A stretch of DNA of 64,000 nt from an uncultured Cetobacterium sp. (GTDB lineage Bacteria; Fusobacteriota; Fusobacteriia; Fusobacteriales; Fusobacteriaceae). Where the stretch lies: the NCBI GenBank assembly GCA_949293295.1, contig CASFCG010000024.1, positions 30,566-94,565 on the forward strand. Reading direction: 5' to 3'. The notes below the pieces were generated by a model. That model had not been told where the DNA came from. It ran no database searches and saw only the letters and a list, made by a program, of their open reading frames with translations. Numbering within the stretch: position 1 is the stretch's first letter; each line of letters begins with the position of its first letter. Positions 7,730 through 16,782 of this stretch are shown one piece after another. The position numbers were made by a program, and so were the translations under genes.

Positions 7730-8266
7730 TTATGACTTTTTACCTTCTTTTCTTCTGATTACTTCATCAGCATATTTAACTCCTTTTCCTTTATAAGGCT
7801 CTGGAGCTCTTTTTGCTCTAATATCTGCAGCAACTTGACCTACTACATCTTTTTCTATTCCATCAATATAGATAGTTGTATTTTTTTCAACAGTCATTTT
7901 TATCCCTGGAACTGCTTCAATAATAACTGGATGAGAATACCCTAACGCCATCTCCAATCCACCATTTTTCTCTGATGCTCTATAACCAACCCCAACTAAA
8001 TTAAGAGTTTTTCTAAAACCTTCAGAAACTCCAACTACCATATTGTTAATTAAAGCTCTTGTTGTTCCATGAATAGCTCTTACAGCTGGTAAATCATTAG
8101 GTCTTGCAACTTTAATCTCATTATTTTCTATATCAATTTTTAACTCTTCATTAAATTTTTTTGTTAAAGTACCTTTAGGACCTTTTACAGTAACTACATT
8201 CCCTGCAGCTAATGTAACTTCTACCCCAGCAGGTACCACTATGATCTTCTTACCTACTCTTGACAT
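7730..8266 (-). CDS. rplF: 50S ribosomal protein L6
   Basis: L6 sits near the factor-binding site and the sarcin-ricin loop. The 178-residue product has two similar L6 domains (about 1-80 and 82-178), starting MSRVGKKIIVVPAGVEVTLA. It ends with the signature stretch PEPYKGKGVKYADEVIRRKEGKKS. The start is ATG, with AGGAGG nine bases upstream. It lies 18 bases after rpsH in standard spc order. Confidence 0.98.
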   Translation of the reverse strand: MSRVGKKIIVVPAGVEVTLAAGNVVTVKGPKGTLTKKFNEELKIDIENNEIKVARPNDLPAVRAIHGTTRALINNMVVGVSEGFRKTLNLVGVGYRASEKNGGLEMALGYSHPVIIEAVPGIKMTVEKNTTIYIDGIEKDVVGQVAADIRAKRAPEPYKGKGVKYADEVIRRKEGKKS

Positions 8267-8284
8267 CTGGCTACCTCCTAGTTT

Positions 8285-8680
8285 TTACCAAACGAACGCA
8301 AGAACTTCGCCACCAACGTTCTCTTTTCTAGCTACTCTATCTGTCACTATTCCTTTAGAAGTTGAAACGATAGCGATTCCTAAACCAGACAGCACTCTTG
8401 GCATATCTTCAACTGAAGAATAAATTCTTCTTCCTGGTTTAGATATTCTTTTGATTCCTTTGATTACTCTTTCTTTTCCAACATACTTTAAATATACTCT
8501 TATATTTTTCTTATTTCCATCTGTTATTATTTTATAGTTAGAAATATATCCCTCTTCCTTTAAAATCTCTACAATTCTTTCTTTTATTTTAGAGTGAGGA
8601 ATATCTGTTTTTTCATGCATTACTGCATTTGCATTTCTAACTCTTGTTAACATATCTGCAATTGGATCTGTTAAAAACAT
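8285..8680 (-). CDS. rpsH: 30S ribosomal protein S8
   Basis: S8 is a primary 16S rRNA binder in the central domain. In enterobacteria it represses spc-operon translation at rplE; no such site was identified here. The 131-residue product begins [20 protein letters not shown] and carries the C-terminal motif [22 protein letters not shown] and the end GGEVLAFVW, typical of S8. ATG start with AAGGAGG upstream, 23 bases after rpsN. Confidence 0.98.
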   Translation of the reverse strand: MFLTDPIADMLTRVRNANAVMHEKTDIPHSKIKERIVEILKEEGYISNYKIITDGNKKNIRVYLKYVGKERVIKGIKRISKPGRRIYSSVEDMPRVLSGLGIAIVSTSKGIVTDRVARKENVGGEVLAFVW

Positions 8681-8703
8681 CTATTAAATCCTCCTTTCAT
8701 CAA

Positions 8704-8991
8704 TTACCAAGATGATTTCTTTACTCCTGGAATAAGTCCAGCTCCAGCTAATTGTCTAAACTTAACTCTTGAAATTCCAAACTCTCTCATATATCCTCTT
8801 GGTCTTCCATCTAACTGACATCTATTTTTCTTTCTAACTGCCGAAGAGTTTTTAGGTAGTTTATTTAACTCGAATACAGCTTCCATATCCCCTTTTTTTA
8901 CTCTTTCTTTCAGTTCAGCTCTTTTTTCAGCATATTTGTCACATAGAGCTGCTCTCTTAACATCTCTAGCAATCATTGACTTTTTAGCCAT
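8704..8991 (-). CDS. rpsN: 30S ribosomal protein S14, long zinc-free form
   Basis: S14 binds in the head of the small subunit near the A site. The 95-residue product is the long form without the Cys-x2-Cys zinc knuckles; it has only scattered Cys residues. Motifs are [20 protein letters not shown] and the conserved [25 protein letters not shown] end, the last part being the family signature. Many Firmicutes have the short zinc form at this locus, so the type supports a non-Firmicute host. ATG start. Confidence 0.97.
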   Translation of the reverse strand: MAKKSMIARDVKRAALCDKYAEKRAELKERVKKGDMEAVFELNKLPKNSSAVRKKNRCQLDGRPRGYMREFGISRVKFRQLAGAGLIPGVKKSSW

Positions 8992-9012
8992 TTATTCTTA
9001 ACCTCCTCACTA

Positions 9013-9564
9013 TTACTTTTTGAAAGGCATTCCAAACGCCTTAAGTAAAGCTCTTCCTTCTTCATCTGTTCTAGCTGAAGATACTATAGTGATAGACATT
9101 CCTAAAAGCTTGTCAACTTTATCAAACTCAATTTCAGGGAAAACTAATTGGTCTCTTAATCCTAAAGAATAGTTTCCTCTTCCATCGAATGAATCCGCTG
9201 GAACTCCTTCGAAGTCTCTTACTCTTGGAAGAACTACATTTACTAATCTATCTAGAAAATCGTACATTCTTTCTTTTCTTAAAGTAACTTTTGTACCGAT
9301 TGGCATTCCTTCTCTTAACTTAAATCCAGCTTCTGACTTTTTCGCTCTTCTTACAACTGGCTTCTGTCCTGTGATTATTGCTAAATCATTCATAGCAGCA
9401 TCTATTAATTTAGAGTTTTGAGTCGCCTCTCCTACTCCCATATTAACAACGATTCTGTCTAGCTTTGGACACTCCATAACGTTAGATAACCCTAACTCTT
9501 TCATCAAATTAGGAACTATCGTTTCGTTATACAATTTATGATATCTAGAAACGTATTTAGACAC
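9013..9564 (-). CDS. rplE: 50S ribosomal protein L5
   Basis: L5 binds 5S rRNA and contacts the P-site tRNA. The 183-residue product starts at GTG ([15 protein letters not shown]), with GAGGAGG nine bases upstream. Motifs are the [15 protein letters not shown] strand-helix, [20 protein letters not shown], and the C-terminal ISIV-like segment [19 protein letters not shown]. It lies between rplX and rpsN, 18 bases after rplX. Confidence 0.98.
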   Translation of the reverse strand: MSKYVSRYHKLYNETIVPNLMKELGLSNVMECPKLDRIVVNMGVGEATQNSKLIDAAMNDLAIITGQKPVVRRAKKSEAGFKLREGMPIGTKVTLRKERMYDFLDRLVNVVLPRVRDFEGVPADSFDGRGNYSLGLRDQLVFPEIEFDKVDKLLGMSITIVSSARTDEEGRALLKAFGMPFKK

Positions 9565-9582
9565 TTACGTTCTCCTCCTCTC

Positions 9583-9924
9583 TTATAAAGTTTCTCCTGA
9601 TACTTTTGAGTATCTTACTTTCTTTCCATCCACAAACTTATATCCAACTCTTGTCGGTTTTCCAGCTTTCTCATCAAACAACATCACTTTTGATGAGAAC
9701 ATTGGAGCTGGAGCTTGTACAACTCCACCTTGTGGGTTTATTTGCGATGGCTTTGTATGTTTCGTTACCATATTTATATTCTCAACTACAATTTTTCCTC
9801 TTTTAGGGAAAACTTTTAAAACTTTTCCAGTCTTTCCTTTATCTTTTCCAGAAATCACATAAACCATATCTCCAGTTTTTACATGAAGTGATTTTGGAAC
9901 GAATTTAATTTTAGGTTTAGCCAC
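9583..9924 (-). CDS. rplX: 50S ribosomal protein L24
   Basis: L24 starts assembly of the large subunit at the 5' end of 23S rRNA. The 113-residue product has the KOW motif at about 17-50 ([20 protein letters not shown]) and [20 protein letters not shown]. It starts at GTG after GGAGG. An N-terminal extension of about ten residues ([14 protein letters not shown]) makes it slightly longer than the common 105-residue form. It lies 22 bases after rplN. Confidence 0.97.
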   Translation of the reverse strand: MAKPKIKFVPKSLHVKTGDMVYVISGKDKGKTGKVLKVFPKRGKIVVENINMVTKHTKPSQINPQGGVVQAPAPMFSSKVMLFDEKAGKPTRVGYKFVDGKKVRYSKVSGETL

Positions 9925-9946
9925 GATAATTAGCCTCCTTTCTTAA

Positions 9947-10315
9947 TTATATTACTTCTGGAGCTAATGATACTATCTTCATAAAATCTTTAGCTCTTAA
10001 TTCTCTCGCAACTGGTCCAAATATTCTCGTTGCTCTTGGTTCATTGTTATTATTTAAAACAACCCCTGCATTATCATCAAACTTAATATATGAACCATCT
10101 TCTCTTCTTAACTCTTTTCTTGTTCTAACAATAACTGCTTTCACTACGTCCCCTTTTTTAACGTTTCCACCAGGTATTGCTTCTTTAACTGATGCCACAA
10201 CAATGTCACCGATTTTTCCGAATCTTCTCCTTGAACCTCCAAGTACTCTAATAACCATAAGTTTTTTAGCACCTGAATTATCAGCAACATTAAGGATAGT
10301 TTGTTGTTGTACCAT
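9947..10315 (-). CDS. rplN: 50S ribosomal protein L14
   Basis: L14 lies at the subunit interface (bridge B8) and is the docking site for the silencing factor RsfS. The chosen ATG gives 122 residues starting [20 protein letters not shown], the family start, with GAGGAGG eight bases before it. An in-frame start seven codons upstream would place that site inside the gene. Signature: [20 protein letters not shown], then [24 protein letters not shown] at the end (two parts of one stretch). 36 bases after it lies, upstream in reading order, rpsQ. Confidence 0.97.
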   Translation of the reverse strand: MVQQQTILNVADNSGAKKLMVIRVLGGSRRRFGKIGDIVVASVKEAIPGGNVKKGDVVKAVIVRTRKELRREDGSYIKFDDNAGVVLNNNNEPRATRIFGPVARELRAKDFMKIVSLAPEVI

Positions 10316-10351
10316 TAAATTATCCTCCTCTCTCAATAATTTGGATTATTA

Positions 10352-10603
10352 TTATCTTGCTTTCTCTATAATTTCAACCAATCTCCATCTCTTATCTCTT
10401 GATAATGGTCTAGTTTCCATAATTCTTACTTTATCCCCAATATGAGCTTCATTGTTCTCATCATGAGCTTTAAATTTTGTAGTCTTTTTTACTCTTTTTT
10501 TATAGATTGGATGTAACACCATTGTTTCGATTGCAACAACTATTGTTTTTTGCATTTTATCAGAAACAACAATTCCTTCTCTAACCTTTCTTTCGTTTCT
10601 CAA
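10352..10603 (-). CDS. rpsQ: 30S ribosomal protein S17
   Basis: S17 is a primary 16S rRNA binder with an OB-fold. The 83-residue product shows [20 protein letters not shown] and [20 protein letters not shown], both family hallmarks. Translation starts at TTG, eight bases after GAGGAGG. A nearby ATG inside the spacer is in another frame and runs into TGA after one codon, so it cannot be the start. Confidence 0.97.
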   Translation of the reverse strand: MRNERKVREGIVVSDKMQKTIVVAIETMVLHPIYKKRVKKTTKFKAHDENNEAHIGDKVRIMETRPLSRDKRWRLVEIIEKAR

Positions 10604-10645
10604 GACATTGACCTCCTCTTCTTAAGATCTATATATTTCCATTAA

Positions 10646-10828
10646 TTATCTTTCATTCAATATAGTATTGATTCTTGCTATCTCTCTTCTTACTTGTCTA
10701 ATCTTAGCAGTGTTAGTTACTTGCCCTAATGAAAGTTGAAACTTTAAGTTGAAAAGTTCTTCCTTAAGCTCTTTACACTTTACTACTAAGTCTTCAGTAG
10801 ATATTTCTCTTATTTCCTTAGCTCTCAT
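10646..10828 (-). CDS. rpmC: 50S ribosomal protein L29
   Basis: L29 sits at the tunnel exit next to L23, where it contacts trigger factor and SRP. The 60-residue, two-helix product begins [20 protein letters not shown] and ends with the family IRQVRREIARINTILNER. The start ATG overlaps the rplP stop by one base (TAATG), suggesting termination-reinitiation coupling. It precedes rpsQ by 42 bases. Confidence 0.97.
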   Translation of the reverse strand: MRAKEIREISTEDLVVKCKELKEELFNLKFQLSLGQVTNTAKIRQVRREIARINTILNER

Positions 10829-11250
10829 TAGTTTTCACCACCATTCTCTCTTTTTACTACTTTACATCTAATAGGTAATTTCATCGAAGCTTTTCTTAAA
10901 GCTGCTAAAGCTTTCTCTTCAGTAACACCAGAAACTTCAAACATTATTCTTCCTGGTTTCACTACTGCTACCCAACCTTCTACGTTACCTTTACCTTTAC
11001 CCATTCTCACTCCAGCTGGTCTAGCAGTGATTGGTTTATCAGGGAATATTCTTATAAAAGTCTTCCCTTCTCTTCTGAATGTTCTATTTATTCCAATTCT
11101 ACAAGACTCAATCTGTCTATTTGTTATCCAAGCTGGCTCTAGGGCTTGTAATCCATAATCTCCAAAAGCAACAGTGTTCCCTCTTTGAGCTGTTCCTTTC
11201 ATTCTTCCTCTAAACATTTTTCTATGTTTTGTTCTTTTAGGCATTAACAT
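10828..11250 (-). CDS. rplP: 50S ribosomal protein L16
   Basis: L16 is needed for a functional peptidyl-transferase centre and A-site tRNA placement. The 140-residue product begins [20 protein letters not shown], with the motif [26 protein letters not shown] (here split: [22 protein letters not shown]) and [19 protein letters not shown]. The first ATG was kept because the GGAGGGG site is nearer to it; the ATG two codons later gives the more usual MPKR start and cannot be excluded. It starts two bases after rpsC. Confidence 0.96.
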   Translation of the reverse strand: MLMPKRTKHRKMFRGRMKGTAQRGNTVAFGDYGLQALEPAWITNRQIESCRIGINRTFRREGKTFIRIFPDKPITARPAGVRMGKGKGNVEGWVAVVKPGRIMFEVSGVTEEKALAALRKASMKLPIRCKVVKRENGGEN

Positions 11251-11252
11251 GA

Positions 11253-11909
11253 TTACGCTTCCCCTCCTTCCTTCTTAGTTGGAAGTACTTCTCCATTAAA
11301 AATCCACACTTTAATTCCAAGAGCTCCATAAGTTGTATGAGCTGTTGCTGTTGCATAATCAATATCCGCTCTTAATGTGTGTAAAGGTACTTTCCCTTCC
11401 ACTGACCACTCAGCTCTTGCAATCTCTGCTCCATTCAATCTTCCAGAAACCATAACTTTGATTCCTTTAGCTCCAGCTTTCATAGCTCTCATCATAGCCT
11501 GACTAACCGCTCTTTTATATGCTACCCTTTTTTCAATAGAAGTAGCTATATTTTCTGCAACTAGTACCGCATCTTTATTAAACTCTTTTACTTCTTGAAC
11601 TTTTACAGTTACTTTTTTACCAGTTTTAGCTTCAATCTTAGCTCTCAAAGCCTCAATTTCTGCTCCTTTTCTTCCAATAATAATTCCTGCTTTAGCTGTA
11701 TGAATTAAAACTACAACATGCATTGGAGAAGTTCTTTCAATCTTTACTTTTGAAATTCCCGCGTGGTAGTAGTTTTTCTTTATCATCTCTCTGATCATTG
11801 TATCTTCATGAAAGAACTTTACGTATTCTTTTTTATCTGCATACCAGATAGAATCCCAAGTTCTTGTAATTCCAAGTCTCAGTCCTCTAGGGTCTACTTT
11901 TTGTCCCAC
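11253..11909 (-). CDS. rpsC: 30S ribosomal protein S3
   Basis: S3 is at the mRNA entry pore and takes part in mRNA helicase activity. The 218-residue product starts at GTG ([20 protein letters not shown]). It has the KH-type domain with [19 protein letters not shown] at about 70-90 and the C-terminal domain with [20 protein letters not shown] and the end [19 protein letters not shown]. Its GGAGGGG end also serves as the ribosome binding site for rplP. Confidence 0.98.
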   Translation of the reverse strand: MGQKVDPRGLRLGITRTWDSIWYADKKEYVKFFHEDTMIREMIKKNYYHAGISKVKIERTSPMHVVVLIHTAKAGIIIGRKGAEIEALRAKIEAKTGKKVTVKVQEVKEFNKDAVLVAENIATSIEKRVAYKRAVSQAMMRAMKAGAKGIKVMVSGRLNGAEIARAEWSVEGKVPLHTLRADIDYATATAHTTYGALGIKVWIFNGEVLPTKKEGGEA

Positions 11910-11921
11910 AGTCTTACCTCC

Positions 11922-12257
11922 TTACTTACTTTCAGACACTGCTACAATAATATGTGCTGTTGGTTTTCTTATAATATCTGCTCTTCCCATCGCTCTTGGC
12001 ATTACCCTTTTAAGAGCTGGTCCATCATTTATCATTATAGTTGACACTACTAAATTTTCTTCATTCATATTGAAATTATTAGTTGCATTAGCAATTGCTG
12101 ATGCTAAAGTTTTCTTTATAAATCTAGCAGCTTTTTTGTTAGTAAATTCTAATATATCTAAGGCTTCTAAAGCTGATTTTCCTCTCACTAAGTCAGCTAC
12201 TAATCTAGCTTTTCTTGGAGATAATCTCACGTATCTAGTTATTGCTCTAGCTTCCAC
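11922..12257 (-). CDS. rplV: 50S ribosomal protein L22
   Basis: L22 has a long beta hairpin that lines the exit tunnel constriction and is a known site of macrolide resistance changes. The 111-residue product starts at GTG (MEARAITRYVRLSPRKARLV) with GGAGG nine bases upstream. The hairpin tip is PALKRVMPRAMGRADIIRKP, and the end is THII-like (TAHIIVAVSESK). It lies 46 bases after rpsS. No change in the hairpin can be judged from this alone. Confidence 0.98.
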   Translation of the reverse strand: MEARAITRYVRLSPRKARLVADLVRGKSALEALDILEFTNKKAARFIKKTLASAIANATNNFNMNEENLVVSTIMINDGPALKRVMPRAMGRADIIRKPTAHIIVAVSESK

Positions 12258-12303
12258 TAGTCCGACCTCCTTTATTACATTATTTGTAATCTATAATTTA
12301 ATC

Positions 12304-12585
12304 TTATTTCTTTTTCTTTTTCTTATCTACACCATGACCATAGTAAGTTCTTGTTGGAGCAAACTCACCTAATTTATGTCCAACCATTTGCTCTGTTACA
12401 TGAACTGGTATATGTTTTTTACCATTGTAAACACCAAATGTTAATCCAATAAAGTTAGGGAAAATTGTTGATCTTCTTGACCAAGTTTTGATAACTGCTT
12501 TCATATTATCTGCAGCCACTGCTTCCTCAACTTTTTTCATTAAATGGTGGTCACAAAAAGGTCCTTTCTTTAATGATCTAGCCAT
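12304..12585 (-). CDS. rpsS: 30S ribosomal protein S19
   Basis: S19 pairs with S13 in the head of the small subunit. The 93-residue product begins [20 protein letters not shown] and contains [19 protein letters not shown] and [19 protein letters not shown], the family signature. The tail ends in six lysines, which is longer than usual but within range. ATG start with GGAGG upstream, 25 bases after rplB. Confidence 0.98.
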   Translation of the reverse strand: MARSLKKGPFCDHHLMKKVEEAVAADNMKAVIKTWSRRSTIFPNFIGLTFGVYNGKKHIPVHVTEQMVGHKLGEFAPTRTYYGHGVDKKKKKK

Positions 12586-12610
12586 TACCTATTGCCTCCT
12601 CTTAAAAAAA

Positions 12611-13441
12611 TTACTTTTCGTTTCTTCTTCTTACGATAAATTTATCAGAAGTTTTTCTTCCTCTTGTTTTAACACCATGAGCTGGTTTTCCCCAAGGAGT
12701 CATAGGAGATTTTCTTCCAACAGGACATTTTCCTTCTCCTCCACCATGTGGGTGATCACAAGGGTTCATTACAGAACCTCTTACATGAGGTCTTCTTCCT
12801 TTATGTCTATTTCTACCAGCTTTACCAACCGATACCAGATTATGCTCTGAATTTCCTACCTCTCCAATAGTTGCCATACATTCTCCATGTATCAATCTTA
12901 ACTCTCCAGATGGTAGTTGTACGTGGCAATAAGTTCCATCTTTAGCAACCAATCTTGCAGCAGTTCCTGCAGATCTAACCAACTGTCCACCTTTTCCTCT
13001 TTGTAACTCAACATTGTGGATTTGTGCTCCAACTGGCATATCTTTTAATTTAAGAGCATTTCCTGGTTTAATATCAGCATTTGCCCCTGCCATCACGATA
13101 TCCCCTTTTTTCAATCCTTTAGGAGCTAGAATATATCTTTTCTCTCCATCAACATAAAATAGTAACGCAATGTTAGCAGTTCTATTTGGGTCATATTCTA
13201 ATGTTACTACTTTTGCTGGTATATCCAATTTATTTCTTTTGAAATCAATTATTCTATAAAGTCTTTTATGACCTTTGTCTCTATTTCTACAAGTTCTATG
13301 TCCATAATTATCTCTACCATAAGCAGATTTTAATGGTGTAGTTAAAGACTTTTCAGGTCTAACTTTATCTAACTCTTCATTAACTAGTCTAGACATATGT
13401 CTAGTTCCGTTAGTTATAGCATTTAACTTTTTAATTGCCAT
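12611..13441 (-). CDS. rplB: 50S ribosomal protein L2
   Basis: L2 is essential for subunit association and peptidyl-transferase activity. The 276-residue product has the OB-fold and SH3-like domains. The C-terminal signature [20 protein letters not shown] includes the catalytically important His, followed by [19 protein letters not shown]. The family motif [18 protein letters not shown] is in the N-terminal third. ATG start, 49 bases after rplW. Confidence 0.98.
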   Translation of the reverse strand: MAIKKLNAITNGTRHMSRLVNEELDKVRPEKSLTTPLKSAYGRDNYGHRTCRNRDKGHKRLYRIIDFKRNKLDIPAKVVTLEYDPNRTANIALLFYVDGEKRYILAPKGLKKGDIVMAGANADIKPGNALKLKDMPVGAQIHNVELQRGKGGQLVRSAGTAARLVAKDGTYCHVQLPSGELRLIHGECMATIGEVGNSEHNLVSVGKAGRNRHKGRRPHVRGSVMNPCDHPHGGGEGKCPVGRKSPMTPWGKPAHGVKTRGRKTSDKFIVRRRNEK

Positions 13442-13490
13442 CTTCTTTTTCCTCCAATTGACCTATATTTATCTTTAGCTTTCTTTAAAA

Positions 13491-13772
13491 TTAGAATTCA
13501 AATATATTTCTGCTTCCTTCAGCTAATTTAACAATAGCTTTTTTCTTAGCTTGAGTTTTATACAGTTTCATTCCATGTCTTTTTGTAACTGGTTTTATAT
13601 TCATAGTTGCCACTGATTCAACTTTTACGTTAAATATAGTCTCAACCGCTTTTCTTATCTCAATCTTATTCGCTTTTGGATTTACTTCGAACGTGTATTT
13701 ATTGTATTCTCTTCTTAATAACTCACTTTTCTCAGTAATTACAGGTTTTTTTATGATATCATAAGCTGTCAT
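13491..13772 (-). CDS. rplW: 50S ribosomal protein L23
   Basis: L23 at the tunnel exit is the main docking site for trigger factor (encoded at 51285) and SRP. The 93-residue product has DIIKKPVITEKSELLRREY, the YTFEVNPKANKIEIRKAVE segment, and the short bacterial C-terminus. The ATG overlaps the rplD stop by one base (TAATG), so the two genes are probably coupled. Confidence 0.97.
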   Translation of the reverse strand: MTAYDIIKKPVITEKSELLRREYNKYTFEVNPKANKIEIRKAVETIFNVKVESVATMNIKPVTKRHGMKLYKTQAKKKAIVKLAEGSRNIFEF

Positions 13773-14404
13773 TATGCAAGCACCTCCTCGATTGTAGCCA
13801 ATGCTTCTTTAGTAACTATAACCTTCTCTTGCTTTAATAACCAATAGATTCCAATCTCATTTGGTTGTAAAACAACAGCATTTTCCAAATTTCTTGCCGA
13901 CAAATATAATTTGTAATCAGCATCTGTTGCTAAATCATTTACTATAAACAGTTGCTTTGTTTTCGCTTCTAAAGCATTTGTCAAAGCGATTATTGTTTTA
14001 GTTTTTGGTGTCTCAATAGTTCCATCCAAAACCAACACCTCTCCAGCCGCTACTTTAGCTGAAAGTGCTGACCTCAACGCCAAACTTCTAACCTTTTTAT
14101 TTACTTTTTTCTCATAACTTCTTGGTTGTGGTCCGAAAGTAACTCCTCCACCAACCATATGTGGAGCTCTTATTGAACCTTGTCTAGCTCTTCCTGTTCC
14201 TTTTTGTTTGAAAGGTTTTCTTCCTCCACCTCTAACCATAGCTCTAGTCTTAGTAGCTGCAGTCCCTTGTCTAGCAGCTGCTAATTCTGCAGTTAGCACT
14301 TCATGTAAAACTACTTTATTCGGTTCAATTCCAAATATAGAATCTTTAACTTCAATAGTTCCAGTTTGCTTTCCTGCTAAATCATATATGTTTAAAACTG
14401 CCAT
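13772..14404 (-). CDS. rplD: 50S ribosomal protein L4
   Basis: L4 has a long loop lining the exit tunnel; in enterobacteria it also represses the S10 operon. The 210-residue product has [20 protein letters not shown], then [20 protein letters not shown] and [20 protein letters not shown], which form the tunnel loop. The C-terminal globular part ends [11 protein letters not shown] start, 27 bases after rplC. Whether it also regulates here is unknown; a structured spacer upstream of rplC is a candidate target. Confidence 0.98.
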   Translation of the reverse strand: MAVLNIYDLAGKQTGTIEVKDSIFGIEPNKVVLHEVLTAELAAARQGTAATKTRAMVRGGGRKPFKQKGTGRARQGSIRAPHMVGGGVTFGPQPRSYEKKVNKKVRSLALRSALSAKVAAGEVLVLDGTIETPKTKTIIALTNALEAKTKQLFIVNDLATDADYKLYLSARNLENAVVLQPNEIGIYWLLKQEKVIVTKEALATIEEVLA

Positions 14405-14431
14405 TATTTTCCTCCTTTCACCCTACTATTA

Positions 14432-15058
14432 TTATTTTTTCACAGCCGGCTTAACAACGATATATCCGTTTTTAGGTCCTGGCACTGCACCTTTGATTAA
14501 TAGTAAGTTATTCTCTGCATCAACCTTAACAACTTTTAAGTTTTGAACTGTTACAGTTGTATTTCCGTATCTTCCTGCCATTCTCTTATTTTTTAAAACT
14601 TTTCCAGGCCAAGATGACATACCGATAGAACCTCCAAGTCTATGGTTTCTAGAAACCCCGTGAGACGCTCTATTTCCACCAAAATTATGTCTTTTCATTA
14701 CTCCGGCTGTTCCTTTACCTTTTGAAGTTCCAGTAATATCTACGAATTCTACACCTGCCAAAGTATCAACTTTAATCTCTTGTCCAAGTTCGATTCCTTC
14801 TACTGAATCAACCTTTAATTCCTTAACAAATCTTAAAGGTTTAACTCCAGCTTTGTTAAAGATTCCCATTAATGGCTTTGTAGTATTTTTCTCTTTTTTC
14901 TCATCAAATCCTAATTGTAACGCTGTATACCCGTCATTTTCTATAGTCTTTTTTTGAAGAACAAAGTTAGGTCCAGCTTCAATTACTGTAACTGGAACAA
15001 GCTTTCCATCTTCAAAGATTTGAGTCATTCCAATTTTTTTTGCTAAAATTCCTGACAT
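14432..15058 (-). CDS. rplC: 50S ribosomal protein L3
   Basis: L3 begins 23S rRNA folding and reaches the peptidyl-transferase centre by a long loop. The 208-residue product begins MSGILAKKIGMTQIFEDGKL and has the loop signature KRHNFGGNRASHGVSRNHR with GSIGMSSWPGKVLKNKRMAG. ATG start after a GGAGG site. A 142-base spacer with predicted hairpins separates it from rpsJ, unusually long for this pair. Confidence 0.98.
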   Translation of the reverse strand: MSGILAKKIGMTQIFEDGKLVPVTVIEAGPNFVLQKKTIENDGYTALQLGFDEKKEKNTTKPLMGIFNKAGVKPLRFVKELKVDSVEGIELGQEIKVDTLAGVEFVDITGTSKGKGTAGVMKRHNFGGNRASHGVSRNHRLGGSIGMSSWPGKVLKNKRMAGRYGNTTVTVQNLKVVKVDAENNLLLIKGAVPGPKNGYIVVKPAVKK

Positions 15059-15082
15059 TTTTAACCTCCATCAAATAATATA

Positions 15083-15186
15083 TTGGTTGACAACTTGTCC
15101 TCGTGGTTCTACCACTTTTTTATAGAGCCAACTTGTATTATTCTGTAAGATAATTCAATTACTAAACTAAATTACCCGAAAATCGG
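15083..15186 (-). promoter_or_regulatory. Structured spacer between rpsJ and rplC (candidate ribosomal-protein leader)
   Basis: On the minus strand CCGA-TTT-TCGG (15176-15186) is followed by a helix TTGGCTC/GAG...CCAA (15083-15131) capped by GTGGT-AGA-ACCAC (15103-15115). A side hairpin GACAA-G-TTGTC (15089-15099) sits just before the rplC ribosome binding site. No reading frame is present and no U-run follows, so a translational or processing role is likelier than termination. I do not recognise a named motif. Confidence 0.45.
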
Positions 15187-15200
15187 CTACTCTAAATCAA

Positions 15201-15512
15201 TTACGCTTGCTTTATTTCTATTCCAACACCAGCTGGTAAATTAACTGCTGTTAGAGAAGCAATCGTTTTAGGGTTTGAGTTTTTAATCTCAACCATTCTT
15301 CTGTGAACTCTCATCTCAAATTGTTCTCTTGAGTCCTTATTAACGTGTACTGACCTTAATACAGTATACTTTTTAATTCTTGTAGGTAGTGGCATTGGTC
15401 CTGCAATCTCCGCTCCAGACCTTTTTGCAACCTCCACTATCTTCTTAGCAGATTGATCTAATAAAGTATGATCATATGCTTTTAAGTAAATTCTTAACTT
15501 GTTAGAAGTCAT
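15201..15512 (-). CDS. rpsJ: 30S ribosomal protein S10 (NusE)
   Basis: S10 is both a small-subunit head protein and the NusE antitermination factor that links NusG or NusB to RNA polymerase. The 103-residue product starts [20 protein letters not shown] and has [20 protein letters not shown] and [16 protein letters not shown]. It is the first gene of the superoperon, with a strong promoter about 65 bases upstream and an AAGGAGG site. Confidence 0.98.
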   Translation of the reverse strand: MTSNKLRIYLKAYDHTLLDQSAKKIVEVAKRSGAEIAGPMPLPTRIKKYTVLRSVHVNKDSREQFEMRVHRRMVEIKNSNPKTIASLTAVNLPAGVGIEIKQA

Positions 15513-15545
15513 CTTACCTCTCGCACCTCCTTAAAAGTTTCGATT

Positions 15546-15564
15546 AAAAGAATAAAATTCTTTT
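15546..15564 (-). promoter_or_regulatory. Hairpin in the rpsJ leader
   Basis: An 8-bp perfect stem (AAAAGAAT with ATTCTTTT, 3-base loop) lies right after the predicted transcription start and ends about 13 bases before the ribosome binding site. It may protect the 5' end of this very long mRNA; a regulatory role is speculative. Confidence 0.5.
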
Positions 15565-15576
15565 TACACTTTTATA

Positions 15577-15604
15577 AGTATAACATATTTTTTTTAATTT
15601 GCAA
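15577..15604 (-). promoter_or_regulatory. Main promoter of the S10-spc-alpha superoperon
   Basis: Minus-strand TTGCAA (15599-15604), a 16-base spacer, then TATACT (15577-15582). It is flanked upstream by long A/T runs that could act as an UP element. Transcription would start near 15570, giving a leader of about 57 bases before rpsJ. Confidence 0.8.
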
Positions 15605-16170
15605 ATTATTTTTTAGGATAATTCATTTAATTTAAAGTATATTATCTCTATATTTTTTCAGTTTTTATATATTTTAAACAGCCACTATCTGGAACTATCC
15701 TATTGTTTTTAGCGAACAATTTTTATCAACAACTTTGGAAACTGAATATATGGGAGATTTAAACTTCACTTATAAAGTATTCTTGATGTAATTTAGATGT
15801 AAAAATATTAAAAAATTTGGACTAAAAACTTGTTATAGAGTTTAGATAAATATAGCTAGATTATTGACCACTTCTCCAGAGATTTCCACTCTTTAAAGTG
15901 TTGAATAGTTCACAATTAATCCTTTCTATCCCCATACTTATCTACTTTTATAAAATTCCTTTATTGTTTTTTATAATTAAAATATAATCTCACTAAAAAA
16001 CTTTCAAAATAGATAAGTAAACTATTATTTCATATAATTTTGCTGCACTGGCATTATAAAATGCAACTTAACTAATTTACCTTAAAAAATCTTCCATCCT
16101 TATTATAGGGATAATCTACAACATAAAATTAATTCAACAGCTTATCTCTTACCTCATTTTATCTTTGAAC
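15605..16170. other. Gene-free stretch upstream of the ribosomal operon
   Basis: About 570 bases of A/T-rich DNA. The only open frame of note is 38 codons without a start or binding site (15678-15791, plus strand), which I do not consider a gene. There is no RNA gene, no clear repeat and no recognisable relic. Confidence 0.7.
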
Positions 16171-16200
16171 AAAAAAAATAAAGAGGTGTCTACCTCTTTT
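16171..16200 (-). terminator. Terminator of the tRNA-Val/tRNA-Asp transcript
   Basis: On the minus strand an 8-bp stem (AAAGAGGT with ACCTCTTT, 4-base loop) is followed by TATTTTTTTT. It lies 20 bases after the end of tRNA-Asp and fits intrinsic termination. Confidence 0.85.
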
Positions 16201-16219
16201 AAACCTCAATACTTTTCAA

Positions 16220-16296
16220 TGGCGGGAGTGACGAGTCTCGAACTCGCGACCTCATGCGTGACAGGCATGCGCTCTAACCAACTGAGCTACACCCCC
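16220..16296 (-). tRNA. tRNA-Asp(GTC)
   Basis: The 77-base cloverleaf has acceptor GGGGGTG/CACTCCC (one G-U pair), D arm with AGTTGGTTAGA, anticodon loop CTGTCAC (anticodon GTC) and T arm GTTCGAGAC. The 3' CCA is encoded. It lies nine bases after tRNA-Val on the same transcript. Confidence 0.97.
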
Positions 16297-16305
16297 AAAA
16301 AATTA

Positions 16306-16381
16306 TGGTGGAAACAACTGGACTTGAACCAGTGACCCCCTGCTTGTAAGGCAGGTGCTCTCCCAACTGAGCTATGCTTCC
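16306..16381 (-). tRNA. tRNA-Val(TAC)
   Basis: The 76-base cloverleaf has acceptor GGAAGCA/TGTTTCC, anticodon stem CCTGC/GCAGG with loop CTTACAA (anticodon TAC) and T arm GTTCAAGTC. CCA is encoded. It is the first gene of a two-tRNA unit with its own promoter and terminator. Confidence 0.97.
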
Positions 16382-16395
16382 TCACCACGAAAATT

Positions 16396-16424
16396 AGTGT
16401 ATCATAATTTTATTTTTTTTGCAA
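16396..16424 (-). promoter_or_regulatory. Promoter of the tRNA-Val/tRNA-Asp unit
   Basis: Minus-strand TTGCAA (16419-16424), 17 bases, then TACACT (16396-16401). It has an A-rich upstream tract. The start would be a few bases before the mature 5' end of tRNA-Val. The -35 is the same as that of the rpsJ promoter. Confidence 0.8.
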
Positions 16425-16725
16425 CTATTTTTTTATTAGTTATTTATAAAAATAAATAGATTACTCTTTAAATCTAATAAAGTTAATAATTTTTATTAAT
16501 TAAAGTTGAAATATAATTATTTCTTTCGTTAATATCTCCTTTTTTATTTTCTCAGTGTATATCTTTTAAAGTTATTTCATGACCTAATATAACAAAATTA
16601 TCAAGATAAACAATGAAAATGAGGTTGAAAATTTACTTGATAGATAGTTAATTAGTGAAAAATTTTGTATAACATTTTTATTATAGAGATATTTATTTTA
16701 TTTTTGCAGTTGTGAAATATAAATC
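16425..16725. other. Gene-free stretch between tRNA genes and the XseA-like gene
   Basis: About 300 bases, very A/T-rich. I see no gene, terminal repeat or tRNA-end duplication (attachment site) that would prove integration next to the tRNAs. Confidence 0.6.
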
Positions 16726-16754
16726 TTGCATTTTAACTACTTTGACATTAGAAT
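16726..16754 (+). promoter_or_regulatory. Promoter of the XseA-like gene
   Basis: TTGCAT (16726-16731), 17 bases, then TAGAAT (16749-16754). The predicted start is about 20 bases before the ATG at 16783, so the mRNA leader is short and the gene looks like a single transcription unit. Confidence 0.65.
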
Positions 16755-16782
16755 GATATTAAAAATGTAGGGAGGGAGATTT

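Noticed and set aside
15678..15791. Plus-strand 38-codon open frame upstream of the ribosomal operon
   Set aside because: No start codon with binding site, no recognised family, and such frames are expected by chance.
16220..16782. Integrated element using the tRNA-Val or tRNA-Asp gene as attachment site
   Set aside because: No duplicated tRNA end, integrase or other phage gene was found in the window.
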